Source: Streptomyces sp. V4I2
GTDB taxonomy: Bacteria > Actinomycetota > Actinomycetes > Streptomycetales > Streptomycetaceae
Reading direction: 5' to 3'
NCBI RefSeq assembly: GCF_030817655.1
Contig: NZ_JAUSZM010000003.1
Coordinates: 1,550,001 to 1,614,000, forward strand
Length of the DNA stretch: 64,000 bases
Shown here: piece after piece, positions 26,232-34,479 of the stretch
Numbering within the stretch: position 1 is the stretch's first letter
Layout: every line of letters begins with the position of its first letter
Notes under the pieces: model-generated
Database searches by the model: none
What the model was told of the DNA's origin: nothing
What the model saw: the letters and a program-made list of their open reading frames with translations, nothing else
Made by a program: the position numbers and the translations under genes

Positions 26232-26705
26232 TCATCCGGCGGCGGGGGGCCGCGCGCCGACGCGGGTAGGCGTGTACAGGTGCTCGCCGACCCGCTTGAC
26301 CAGTCGTGCCATCTCGTAGCCGACCAGGCCGATGTCGGCGGTCACGGCGGTGAGGACGGCGAGACAGGAGCCGTCACCCGCCGCGGCCACGAACAGGAAG
26401 CCGTCGTCCATCTCCACCATGGTCTGACGCACACCTCCGGCACCGAAGTGCCGGCCCGCGCCCTTGGCCAGGCTGTGGAAGCCCGAGGCGACGGCCGCGA
26501 GGTGTTCGGCGTCCTCGCGTCGCAGGTCGGTCGAGGCGCCCACGGCGAGTCCGTCGTTGGACAGCACCACGGCGTGCCGAACCTCGCTCACGCGCACCAC
26601 CAGGTCGTCCAGCAACCAGTCGAGTTCGCCGGACCTCCCCCACTCTCCGCTTCGCTCGAGCGGGGGGACCCCCATGGCGGCTCTCATGCTCGGGTCCTGG
26701 ATCAT
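26232..26705 (-). CDS. cvnB: Conservon roadblock/LC7 protein
   Basis: A 157-residue roadblock protein. The core LSNDGLAVGASTDLRREDAEHLAAVASG and HFGAGGVRQTMVEMDDG matches CvnB. The start ATG overlaps the cvnA stop (ATGA), which fixes the N-terminus. Residues 12-26 (GVPPLERSGEWGRSG) are not normal CvnB sequence: they are encoded by a GC-rich palindromic repeat at 26634-26673 that reads through in frame. The domain itself is intact. Confidence 0.9.
   Translation of the reverse strand: MIQDPSMRAAMGVPPLERSGEWGRSGELDWLLDDLVVRVSEVRHAVVLSNDGLAVGASTDLRREDAEHLAAVASGFHSLAKGAGRHFGAGGVRQTMVEMDDGFLFVAAAGDGSCLAVLTAVTADIGLVGYEMARLVKRVGEHLYTPTRVGARPPAAG
26634..26673. repeat. Streptomyces-type palindromic repeat inside cvnB
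   Basis: The stretch runs from a run of C through CTCTCCGCTTCGCTCGAGCG to a G-run followed by a C-run. This arrangement (C5 ... CGCTTCGCTCGAGCG ... G6ACCCCC) is a recurrent intergenic repeat of Streptomyces chromosomes, recalled from experience. Here it lies within the N-terminal coding part of cvnB without breaking the frame. Confidence 0.6.
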
Positions 26706-29224
26706 TCGGGGTCTCCTTCGATGCTGTCGCTGTCCGCCGGGTAGTCCGGGGCGGCACCGCGGCCGGGCTGCCTGCCGCCGCCGCGGGCCCAGCCGTCGCG
26801 GTACGCCGTCATGCGGTCGCGTACGAGTTCGGGGGTGCGTTGGTCGTCGCTCGGGGCGGCGGAGGCCTGGGCCGGCTCCTCGGAGCGCCGCTCGCGCAGT
26901 TGGGGGGCGAGGTTCGCCTGCCGTACCCGGCGTGGGAGGTCTTCGGAGTCCTCGGCGGAGTCGTCCGGGGGACGGTGCAGACGCAAGGCGGTGACTCCGG
27001 GTGGGGTGTCGGTCGTGGCCCGAGCCGCGGGCGGTGCCGGTGCCACCAGTGCGGGGCGGCCGGCCGGTGCCGGTACGGACTCCTGGTGCTGTGCGGCGGC
27101 GGCCACGCGCGCGTACTCGCGTTCCGCGGGCCGCTCCGCGTCCTCCACCCGACGGGGGGAACGTTCCGCCGCGCCGGCGTGGAGCAAGGACGTGGGCAGG
27201 AGAACGACCGCGGTGGTGCCGCCGTAGGGCGAGGTGCGCAGGTGCACCTTGATGCCGTGACGGGCGGCGAGCCTGCTGACCACGAAGAGGCCGAGCCGGT
27301 CGCTGTCGAACAGGTCGAGTGTCTCGGACTGTTCGATGCGTCGGTTGGCCTCGGCGAGGGTCTCCTTGCCCATGCCCAGACCTCGGTCCTCGACCTCGAC
27401 GGCGTAGCCGTTGCCGACGGGCTCGCCCGTGATGCGCACGCGCGTGTGGGGCGGCGAGAACTGGGCGGCGTTCTCGATGATCTCGGCCAGCAGATGGGTG
27501 AGGTCGGCGACGGCCGCGCCGACGACCGACGCATCGGGGAGCTGACGTACCTCCACGCGCGCGTAGTCCTCGACTTCGGAGACTGCCGCGCGGACCACGT
27601 TCGTCAGGGAGACCGACATGCGCCAGGCGCGGCCGGGAGCGGCCCCGGAGAGGATGATCAGGCTCTCGGCGTGGCGTCGCATGCGCGTGGTGAGGTGGTC
27701 GAGCCGGAAGAGGTCGCTGAGTTCGTTCGGGTCGTCGGACCGGCGTTCCATGCTGTCGAGGAGGCTCAGCTGGCGGTGGACGAGGACCTGACTGCGGCGG
27801 GCGAGGTTGACGAAGACGCCGGAGATGCCGCTGGCGAGTTCGGCGCGCTCCACGGCGGCCCGCAGTGCGGCGCGGTGCACGGTGGCCAGGGCCTCGGCGA
27901 CCTGACCGGTCTCGTCCTCCGCGGGCGGTCCCGGCGGGGCCTCGGCCTGGACGTCGATCTCCTCGCCGGCGCGCAGTTTCCGCATGGCTTCGGGGAGTTT
28001 GCGGCGGGCGATCTCCAGGGCGCCGTTGCGCAGGCTCACCAGCTCGACGACGAGGCCGCGTCCGATGCGTACGGAGATGACGAGGGAGGCGGCGACGGCG
28101 ACGAGGCCCAGCAGCACCGCGGCACCTGCAGGGGTGAGCAGACCGCGGGTGAACGGGTCGGCCCGGTCAGCGACACCGCGCCCGGCGTCCTCCTCGATCG
28201 TCCGCATGCTGTTCTGCACGCGCGCGTGCGCCCTGGTCCACTTGGCTTCCGGAGCCGCCTCGATCGCGTGAGCGCCCGCGCCGACGGCGAGGATCTTGTC
28301 CTCGGTGGCACCCACCGTGGCGTAGTCGCTGCCTTCGGCGAGCTGGTGCCAGGCGGCGCGTTCGGAGCCGCGCAGATCGGCGACCGCGGACTCGGTGAGG
28401 GCGCGGCGGGTGTCGACGGCGCCGGTGAACAGCCGCAGTCGCTCGCCCGAGAGGCTGCCGGCAAGGCGCGCGGCGGCGAGGACGACGTCCTCCTGGGCCA
28501 GCGCTTCGCCTGCACGGGAGAATTCGAGCAGCACGCGCGCGTCGGAGCCGAGTTCGGCGTCCTGGATGCCGGTGAGGGCGCCGCCCACCGCGAAAGCGCT
28601 CCCGATGGCCTTCGTGTAGCGGCCATAGGTCTCGTCCCAGCCGGCGCTGCGGTCGAGTACGGCTGTGCGCAGTGAGCGCAGTTGTTCGGCGCCGGTGACG
28701 AACGCTTCGAGTCGCTGGGCCACTCCGGCCGGCAACTCCTCGCTGTCCGCGATGGTATTGGCGTCTCCGAGCCGCAGTTCGGCCACCGCCTTGTCCGTGC
28801 GGTCGGCGAGCGTCTTCAGGTCGTCGCTCCGCCCGGCCGACGGGTCGGTCGCATGGCGGACGGCGGCTGCCCGTTCGGTCTGGAGCGCGGCCACGGCCGC
28901 GGCGACGGGGGTCCGGATCCCTGCGTCCACGCGCTGCAACTGCCGCAGACGGGCAACGTCCTGGGCGGTGGTGACAGTGGCGTACGCCCACAGGGCGAGC
29001 AGGGAGACGACCGGCACCATGAGCAGGCAGACGATCTTGGCGCGGACCGTCCGCGGGCGCATCAGCCAGCGTCCCGCGCGCGCGGGTGCGTCGTCCGGTA
29101 TCGCGCTCACAGAGTCGTCCGGGCTTTCGTCGGCCGGTGGTCCGGCGTGTGCGCGGCGGCCGCGCACGGTGGGCTGGGGCGGCGACTCGGCGCCGGTTGT
29201 GGGGGTCCTACGCGGTGTACGCAT
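26702..29224 (-). CDS. cvnA: Conservon sensor histidine kinase-like protein
   Basis: An 840-residue membrane sensor. A disordered N-terminus precedes a TM helix (about 64-85), then a nitrate/nitrite-sensor-like (NIT) extracellular domain to about 370, a second TM, a HAMP-like linker and a kinase-like core. The ATPase N-box EIIENAAQFSPP and G-box EDRGLGMG are intact; a His in VLVHRQLSLLDSMERR is at the dimerisation helix. The C-terminal 170 residues are Pro/Ala/Arg-rich. It heads the operon cvnA-B-C-D and probably signals to the GTPase CvnD rather than to a response regulator, since none lies nearby. Confidence 0.92.
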   Translation of the reverse strand: MRTPRRTPTTGAESPPQPTVRGRRAHAGPPADESPDDSVSAIPDDAPARAGRWLMRPRTVRAKIVCLLMVPVVSLLALWAYATVTTAQDVARLRQLQRVDAGIRTPVAAAVAALQTERAAAVRHATDPSAGRSDDLKTLADRTDKAVAELRLGDANTIADSEELPAGVAQRLEAFVTGAEQLRSLRTAVLDRSAGWDETYGRYTKAIGSAFAVGGALTGIQDAELGSDARVLLEFSRAGEALAQEDVVLAAARLAGSLSGERLRLFTGAVDTRRALTESAVADLRGSERAAWHQLAEGSDYATVGATEDKILAVGAGAHAIEAAPEAKWTRAHARVQNSMRTIEEDAGRGVADRADPFTRGLLTPAGAAVLLGLVAVAASLVISVRIGRGLVVELVSLRNGALEIARRKLPEAMRKLRAGEEIDVQAEAPPGPPAEDETGQVAEALATVHRAALRAAVERAELASGISGVFVNLARRSQVLVHRQLSLLDSMERRSDDPNELSDLFRLDHLTTRMRRHAESLIILSGAAPGRAWRMSVSLTNVVRAAVSEVEDYARVEVRQLPDASVVGAAVADLTHLLAEIIENAAQFSPPHTRVRITGEPVGNGYAVEVEDRGLGMGKETLAEANRRIEQSETLDLFDSDRLGLFVVSRLAARHGIKVHLRTSPYGGTTAVVLLPTSLLHAGAAERSPRRVEDAERPAEREYARVAAAAQHQESVPAPAGRPALVAPAPPAARATTDTPPGVTALRLHRPPDDSAEDSEDLPRRVRQANLAPQLRERRSEEPAQASAAPSDDQRTPELVRDRMTAYRDGWARGGGRQPGRGAAPDYPADSDSIEGDPE

Positions 29225-29287
29225 GGCCTCCTCGCTCGGGAGTGGTTCGGGGCGTGCCGTCCGGGCAGTGCGGGGTACGGGGCACCG

Positions 29288-30061
29288 CTAGTGGGCCGCG
29301 CTCTCGATCGGTCGCTGGGCCGAGGCGGATGCCTGGCGCTCCCCCGTCGTCGGCGACAGCGCGACGAAGGCCGAGGTCAGGAAGAGATAGGACCCGAGGC
29401 CGACGGCGAGGGGGAAGATGAACTGCATCGCCGTGGCCCCGGGCAGGGCCGCCCCGGAGGGCGCGACGCGCACGCCCACCGCGAACATCCCGGTGTAGTG
29501 CATGCTGCTCACGGCCGCCCCCATGATGAGGGAGGCGATGGTGACGGCGACGGGTGACTTGATGTTGAGGGCCGCCCACAGGGCCGCTGTCGCCGCGACG
29601 ACGGCGATCAGGACGGAGAGCCCGACGAGCGCCGGGTCGTAGGTGACGTCGCCGTGCAGCCGTACCGCAGCCATGCCCAGGTAGTGCATGCTCGCGACAC
29701 CGAGCCCGGTGGTCAGTCCGCCGAGGAAGAGTGCGCGGGTGCGGTCTCGGCTGTAGCCGACGGCGAAGACGCCGGCACAGACGACGATCATGGCGACCAG
29801 GAGGCTCGCGATCGTGAGCGGCACGTCGTAGCGGATGTCGGTGCCGCTGACACTGAAGCCGAGCATGGCCACGAAGTGCATGGTCCAGATGCCGGTGCCG
29901 ATCGCGGAGGCCGCGGTCAGGAGCCAGTTGCGGCGCGAGCGTCCGGTGGCGCCGAGCGCGCGGACGGTGCAGCGCAGCCCGAGTGCGGCGCCTATGCAGG
30001 CCATCACGTACGACAGCACGGGGGTCAGCCACCCCAGGGCGGCGTGGTCCAGGTGTCCCAT
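29288..30061 (-). CDS. MHYT-domain membrane sensor
   Basis: A 257-residue protein with seven predicted helices and no output domain. The triplets WTMHFVAM, SMHYLGMAA and SMHYTGMFA are the three MHYT repeats thought to bind copper, oxygen, CO or NO at the outer membrane face. It lies 63 bp upstream of cvnA in the same orientation and may be the first gene of the conservon operon; a link between gas/redox sensing and CvnA is inferred from position only. Confidence 0.88.
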   Translation of the reverse strand: MGHLDHAALGWLTPVLSYVMACIGAALGLRCTVRALGATGRSRRNWLLTAASAIGTGIWTMHFVAMLGFSVSGTDIRYDVPLTIASLLVAMIVVCAGVFAVGYSRDRTRALFLGGLTTGLGVASMHYLGMAAVRLHGDVTYDPALVGLSVLIAVVAATAALWAALNIKSPVAVTIASLIMGAAVSSMHYTGMFAVGVRVAPSGAALPGATAMQFIFPLAVGLGSYLFLTSAFVALSPTTGERQASASAQRPIESAAH

Positions 30062-30204
30062 GGCTCCGGGACGCTAGTCCGGGCAGGGGCGTACAAAGGG
30101 GGCTCAGTTCGAAAACTGTTGGAATATGGCGCAACGGTGCATCTGAACGATCGCGGCACGCTCGAACGTGCGCGCCGCGGCGTCATCCGTGTCGGTGAGG
30201 GATC

Positions 30205-30870
30205 ATGCGGAACATGAGCGACGACCACACACACGTCCAGGAGTTCTTCGCCGCCCGCGCCGCCGACTGGGACAGCCGGTTCCCCGACGACGGTCCCGCC
30301 TATGCCGCCGCGGTCGCGGACCTCGGACTGCGCGAGGGCGATCGTGTGCTCGACGCGGGCTGCGGCACCGGACGGGCCCTGACGCCGCTGCGTGCGGCCG
30401 TGGGGCCCGCCGGGGTGGTCGTCGGGATCGATCTGACCCTGGACATGCTGCAGGCCGCCGTACGGGCCGGACGGGACCGGGACGGGCGGTTGCTGCTGGC
30501 CGACGTGACCGCGCTGCCGCTGCGGTCACGGTCGCTGGACGCTGTGTTCGGAGCGGGCCTCATCTCGCATCTGCCCCATCCGGCCGAGAACCTGCGGGAG
30601 TTGGCGCGCGTGGTGCGCCCCGGCGGCACGCTGGCCCTGTTCCACCCGATCGGCAGGGCGGCGCTCGCGGCGCGCCACGGCCGGCAGATGACCCCGGACG
30701 ATCTGCGCGCGGAGCCGAACCTCCGGCCGCTGCTGGCCGGTTCCGGGTGGCGCATGACGTCGTACGTCGACCAGGACGACCGGTTCCTGGCCCTGGCCGT
30801 CCGCGAGGGCGACGCCGTCAGGCCGGCCCGGCGACCGCGGCCACGAAGGCGTCAGGGTTGTCGAACATGA
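30205..30870 (+). CDS. Class I SAM-dependent methyltransferase with aberrant C-terminus
   Basis: A 221-residue methyltransferase of the UbiE/Methyltransf_11 type. Motif I VLDAGCGTGRAL (about residues 48-59), a following acidic loop VVGIDLTLDMLQ, and LARVVRPGGTLALF in motif IV/post-II are intact. The last 18 residues (AVRPARRPRPRRRQGC...) are Arg/Pro-rich and are encoded by DNA that is antisense to a hydrolase remnant (30818-30955), so the natural C-terminus has probably been replaced. The start is Met1 or Met4. Substrate unknown. Confidence 0.82.
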   Translation: MRNMSDDHTHVQEFFAARAADWDSRFPDDGPAYAAAVADLGLREGDRVLDAGCGTGRALTPLRAAVGPAGVVVGIDLTLDMLQAAVRAGRDRDGRLLLADVTALPLRSRSLDAVFGAGLISHLPHPAENLRELARVVRPGGTLALFHPIGRAALAARHGRQMTPDDLRAEPNLRPLLAGSGWRMTSYVDQDDRFLALAVREGDAVRPARRPRPRRRQGCRT

Positions 30871-30955
30871 CGTTGTGACCGGTCCCAGGCACGGCCACGA
30901 CGCGCACGCCCGCGGCCTCGAAGGCCGGCCGGCGGCCGGGGCTCGGGCACCTTGC
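30818..30955 (-). pseudogene. 3' remnant of an alpha/beta hydrolase gene
   Basis: Translating the minus strand gives FEAAGVRVVAVPGTGHNVMF followed by DNPDAFVAAVAG and a stop. GTGHNVMFDNPDAF is the catalytic-His end of alpha/beta hydrolases (usually GxGHxxxxDxP). No upstream hydrolase sequence remains: the LasC-like gene's stop lies at 30958. The remnant overlaps the 3' end of the methyltransferase gene on the other strand. It is a deletion scar rather than a gene. Confidence 0.65.
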
Positions 30956-30957
30956 TC

Positions 30958-32382
30958 TCAGCCCCCCGGTTCCTCCGGAGTCGCCGGCGGTTCGGTGGGC
31001 GTCGGCCCGGGCGGGGTGAAGAGGACGGCCCGGGCCACGGGTGGAGCGAACAGGGCGGTGACGGGCGCTGAGAGGGTCAGCACGGAGCGGAAGGCGCGCC
31101 CCACGACCGGGTCACCGGGGGACCGCTCCATGACCCGACGCAGGTACCAGTCCGCGACGCGGTCCGCGGGCCCGTCGGCGACCGCGGTGCCGACCGCGCC
31201 CGGCATCTTGCGGTCCGCCCCGGCGGAGATGTCCCAGGCCTGCCGGGACGCCGCGAGGAGCACCTGCTGCACGCGTCGCGTGGTGGGCGTCCGGCGCCGG
31301 TCGGCCAGCGCGCCGCGCAGGGCGACCGCGGTCATCGCGGCGATGGCCATGCCCTGCCCATAGATCGGGTTGAAGGTGCACAGGGCGTCGCCGGTGGCGA
31401 GGAACCCGGCCGGGCGGCGGCCGGGCAGGTCGTAGCGGCGGCGGATGTTCGCGGTCCGCCGGTAGCCGAACGCCGGTGAGAGCGGTTCGGCGTCCTCGAG
31501 CCACCGGTCCAGGAGTGGATGCTGCAGCCGCTTGGTGTACGTCTCGAACTCGTCGTCGCCCGTGGGCGGTTCGTCGCCACGCAGCCCCGAGACGATGACG
31601 AGATGGCTGCCGTCCTCCAGCGGCAGCGCACCGCCGCCGTGGACCTGGTCGGGGCCGGGGTAGACGTAGTAGCCGAGGGTCTCGCCGTCGAGGACGCCCT
31701 TCCTGCCGCGGTAGACACGGGAGGCGTAGGCGAGCCCGGTGTCGATGGTCTCCTCGTACGGAGTCTCGGCACCGATCGAAGCGAGCCACTGCGGCGCCTT
31801 GGTGCCGCTGCCAGAGGCGTCGACGACCAGATCGGCCTCCAGGGCCCGGTGCTCCGCGCCGGCGCCGCCGGAGCGGTTCCGCAGCAGCACGCCCCGCACC
31901 CGGGAGGCATCACCGAGAAGCCCGACGGCATCGGTCCCCTCCACCACGCTGATCACCGGATTGGCGAGAACCCGCCGCCGCACCAGTTCCTCGAGCTGCG
32001 CACGGGAACCGGTGTAGATGTGCGTCGTCGCGGTCAGGCGGCGGAACCAGCGGCCGTTCTGCCACATCACCATGTCCGACGGCATGCCCACCCGCGGCGC
32101 CCCCGCGGCCCGCAGCTCCGCCAGGAAGCCCGGCAGCAGCGACTCCAGAGCCACCTGCCCGCCCTGCAGCAGAACGTGCGGATGCCGGCCCTGCGGTACG
32201 CCGGGCCGTGACCCTGTGCCGTCCGGGAACCGGTCGCGCTCGACGACGGTCACCCGGTCGGCGTATCCGGCCAGGACGTGCGCCGCGAGGAGCCCCGCGA
32301 GACTCCCGCCCACGACGACCGCATGCTGCCCGCTCCGACCGCCGCCCTCACCCCGACGGCCCGTTCCTACGGCAGACTTCAC
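30958..32382 (-). CDS. FAD-dependent monooxygenase/epoxidase, LasC/MonCI-like
   Basis: A 474-residue flavoprotein. FAD motif AVVVGGSLAGLLAAHVL (about residues 20-37) is followed by RPGVPQGRHPHVLLQGG, a signature shared with LasC/MonCI-type polyether epoxidases. The second FAD motif FLATGDALCTFNPIYGQGM is present. In polyether pathways these enzymes epoxidise polyene chains, but no PKS is near, so the substrate here is unknown. GTG at 32382 is preceded by GGGGAG at 8 nt; the in-frame ATG at 32439 is less likely. Confidence 0.82.
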   Translation of the reverse strand: MKSAVGTGRRGEGGGRSGQHAVVVGGSLAGLLAAHVLAGYADRVTVVERDRFPDGTGSRPGVPQGRHPHVLLQGGQVALESLLPGFLAELRAAGAPRVGMPSDMVMWQNGRWFRRLTATTHIYTGSRAQLEELVRRRVLANPVISVVEGTDAVGLLGDASRVRGVLLRNRSGGAGAEHRALEADLVVDASGSGTKAPQWLASIGAETPYEETIDTGLAYASRVYRGRKGVLDGETLGYYVYPGPDQVHGGGALPLEDGSHLVIVSGLRGDEPPTGDDEFETYTKRLQHPLLDRWLEDAEPLSPAFGYRRTANIRRRYDLPGRRPAGFLATGDALCTFNPIYGQGMAIAAMTAVALRGALADRRRTPTTRRVQQVLLAASRQAWDISAGADRKMPGAVGTAVADGPADRVADWYLRRVMERSPGDPVVGRAFRSVLTLSAPVTALFAPPVARAVLFTPPGPTPTEPPATPEEPGG

Positions 32383-32730
32383 CGATCCACTCCCCTGGTC
32401 GCCAACGTCGTGAGAAGACACAAGTATCCCGCCCCGCAAGGCGGGTTGACCGCGTTCCGGCCCTTCTGTGCAGACGGATGTCGCCTTCGATCCGACCCCG
32501 GTGCGCCCTCACCTCGCCGACCGCTGACGCATCCGCCTGACTGCAGAAAAGCGCCCGGACCTCACCGCCGCGGCGTGGCGTCCTGCTCCGGGGCCGACCT
32601 CCGGATCTGTGCGAGCCGTTCGAAGCGCTTCACCGCGCCGTCCCCCTTCTGCCGCCGAAGCTCCAACTCTACGTTGAGTAGCGGAGGATGAACGATCAGC
32701 CATGGCAACCACAGGGGGAAGGTGGTCAGT
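32383..32730. other. 348-bp intergenic region with a small hairpin
   Basis: It separates the divergent FAD monooxygenase and a small hypothetical gene. CCCGCC and GGCGGG (32428-32445) form a 6-bp hairpin directly before TTGACC, which may be part of a promoter. Otherwise no gene or clear repeat was found. Confidence 0.5.
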
Positions 32731-33027
32731 ATGTTCGGCAGAGTCCGCAAGTCCTGGGCCGGGTTCGTCAAAGCGTTGCGCGACGAGACGGAGACCGGTC
32801 GGGACGCACACTCGCACAACCTGTTCGAGGCAGCCGCCGCATACGTGTCGGCCTGCGCGGAGGACGACCAGGACCGGATCGACGATGCCGCCGGCTGGGT
32901 CTCGCCCGAGGCACTGTCGTTCGGGGTGAACGAACTGGCCTGCCGGGCCGTCATCGCGCTCGCCCGGGAGCGCGACGAGTCGCCTCGGACCGTGGCACGG
33001 GCGCTGTTGGGGCTTCCGGCGGCCTGA
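32731..33027 (+). CDS. Hypothetical protein, 98 residues
   Basis: A small soluble protein with a basic N-terminus (MFGRVRKSWAGFVKALRDET) followed by helical Ala/Asp/Glu-rich sequence. Three short helices look likely; no Cys, TM or catalytic motif. GGGGGAAGG lies 8-9 nt before the ATG; a GTG at 32722 is an alternative that overlaps the RBS. Not recognised. Codon use agrees with its neighbours. Confidence 0.7.
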   Translation: MFGRVRKSWAGFVKALRDETETGRDAHSHNLFEAAAAYVSACAEDDQDRIDDAAGWVSPEALSFGVNELACRAVIALARERDESPRTVARALLGLPAA

Positions 33028-33161
33028 CGCACCGGCAGCGGGTGGTCGATTCGCCCCGTCCGGTCCGAGAACTGCAGCTCCGGTGCGCCGGGGAGTCGTG
33101 ACAAGCGCCTTCCGGGCGCACTAGGGTGCGCGCCGTTGGACGAACAGATGGGGAGACTGGG

Positions 33162-34031
33162 ATGGCCGGGACGGACGAGGACGCCGTCGCCGCCGAGGAC
33201 GACGCGCTCTATGTGCTGACGGCGGTGCTGCTGACGCCGGCGAAGTTCCCGAGCGTGCTGGGCGACGACTATCCGCAGGCCTGCGCGGCGCTCGGTCTCG
33301 CGCCGCTTGCCGACGGGTATGGCCTGGTGCTCGGCCAGGACGGCGAGGGTGCCCGGTGGACGGTCGTCATCGACGACGTGTCGCTGGTCGCCGTCGCCAT
33401 CGCCTCCTGGGACTGCGGCATGGAGTACGACCTGTCGCCCGACGAACGCACCGTCGTCGCCGGCCTTCCCGGCTGGCCCCTCGCGGTCGCCGTCGCGGCT
33501 CCCGGCGTGCCCGCGCCGCACGATCCCGACCCCGAGGTCGCCGACCGTCCCCCGCTGGCGCCGCCGGACACCACCACCTGGGGGCCGGCCCAGCGGCGAC
33601 TGGGCGCCGACGAGATCGCGCTCCAGTGGGCGATCTGGCGCGAGCAGATCGACGACGCGGCCTTCGCACGTTCGGCCGACGGGGCTTCCGGAACTGCGGC
33701 CGACGACGGGTCGCCCGAGGCCACGGGTGGCGCGGAGGAAGCCGAGAAGGAAGGACGCAAAGGGCACGGCGGCATCCGGCGCGTCATGGCGGAGGCCCGC
33801 GCCTACGTGGACACGCCCCCGCCCCTCGGCCGCGTGCGGTCGTCCTTCGCCCCCGGCGACGCGAGGATCCTGCGCGCCGACGGTCCCGGCTGGTCACTCG
33901 TGGCCAGAACCGACGACATCGCGTTCGTCCTGCTCGACGACGAGCCCGGCGAGGTGCTTCCGGTGGGTCGGGGCCCGGAGCTGCCGGGTCTTCTTGAGGC
34001 ACTCGACAAGATGGCCGTACGCCCCATCTGA
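33162..34031 (+). CDS. Hypothetical conserved actinomycete protein, 289 residues
   Basis: Not recognised as a known domain. The N-terminal half has mixed alpha/beta sequence (DDALYVLTAVLLTPAKFPSVLG) and a WTVVIDDVSLVAVAIASWD segment; the middle is Asp/Glu/Ala-rich and disordered (about 185-215). The C-terminal block SFAPGDARILRADGPGWSLV with DDIAFVLLDDEPGE looks like a folded module. GGGGAGACTGG precedes the ATG. It has no predicted signal or TM and stands alone with its own promoter. Confidence 0.75.
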   Translation: MAGTDEDAVAAEDDALYVLTAVLLTPAKFPSVLGDDYPQACAALGLAPLADGYGLVLGQDGEGARWTVVIDDVSLVAVAIASWDCGMEYDLSPDERTVVAGLPGWPLAVAVAAPGVPAPHDPDPEVADRPPLAPPDTTTWGPAQRRLGADEIALQWAIWREQIDDAAFARSADGASGTAADDGSPEATGGAEEAEKEGRKGHGGIRRVMAEARAYVDTPPPLGRVRSSFAPGDARILRADGPGWSLVARTDDIAFVLLDDEPGEVLPVGRGPELPGLLEALDKMAVRPI

Positions 34032-34085
34032 GCCCGGCCGGGCGGCGACGCGTCGGCGCCGGTCTCCTGGCTGACACGGGCACGT

Positions 34086-34124
34086 CCGCTCGCGGACCCT
34101 GCCGGTCGGCAGGCCCGCGAGCGG
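34086..34124. terminator. Bidirectional terminator
   Basis: CCGCTCGCGG and CCGCGAGCGG form a 10-bp stem enclosing a second small hairpin (CTGCCG/CGGCAG). It lies between convergent genes. Confidence 0.7.
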
Positions 34125-34180
34125 CTCTGAGGTGGGCTCCTTCGCGCCGGACGGCCCGACCGGGCCGACACGGTGGTGCG

Positions 34181-34363
34181 TCAGCGGCCGAGCTCCTTTC
34201 GCGAGACACGGCGCAGCCTGCGCCGCTGTGAGGGGTCCAGGGTGAGGTACGCGGCCGCCGGGACTCCCAGCACGATCAGGAGCGCGGCCCACCAGGGCAG
34301 CCAGATCAACAGGATGAGCCCGACCGCCACACCTCCTGCGGCGATCTTGGCGTTCTTCGACAT
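34181..34363 (-). CDS. Small membrane protein, 60 residues
   Basis: A 60-residue protein with two adjacent hydrophobic segments (AAGGVAVGLILLIWLPWW and AALLIVLGVPAAAYLTL) and an Arg-rich C-terminus (RRRLRRVSRKELGR), giving a helical hairpin with a cytoplasmic basic tail. GGAGGAGGCGACGCAC before ATG is a very strong RBS. Such mini membrane proteins are common in Streptomyces; the function is unknown. It lies downstream of nothing on its strand except the intergenic region, so it is probably monocistronic. Confidence 0.75.
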   Translation of the reverse strand: MSKNAKIAAGGVAVGLILLIWLPWWAALLIVLGVPAAAYLTLDPSQRRRLRRVSRKELGR

Positions 34364-34479
34364 GTGCGTCGCCTCCTCCGCGGCCACTGCCGCTCTCTGT
34401 CCAGAAAAACGGTTCCGCGCCTCCCACGGTTCCGAACCGCGACCCTGAGACGTCCCTGAGACATCCCTGACTCGCTCCC

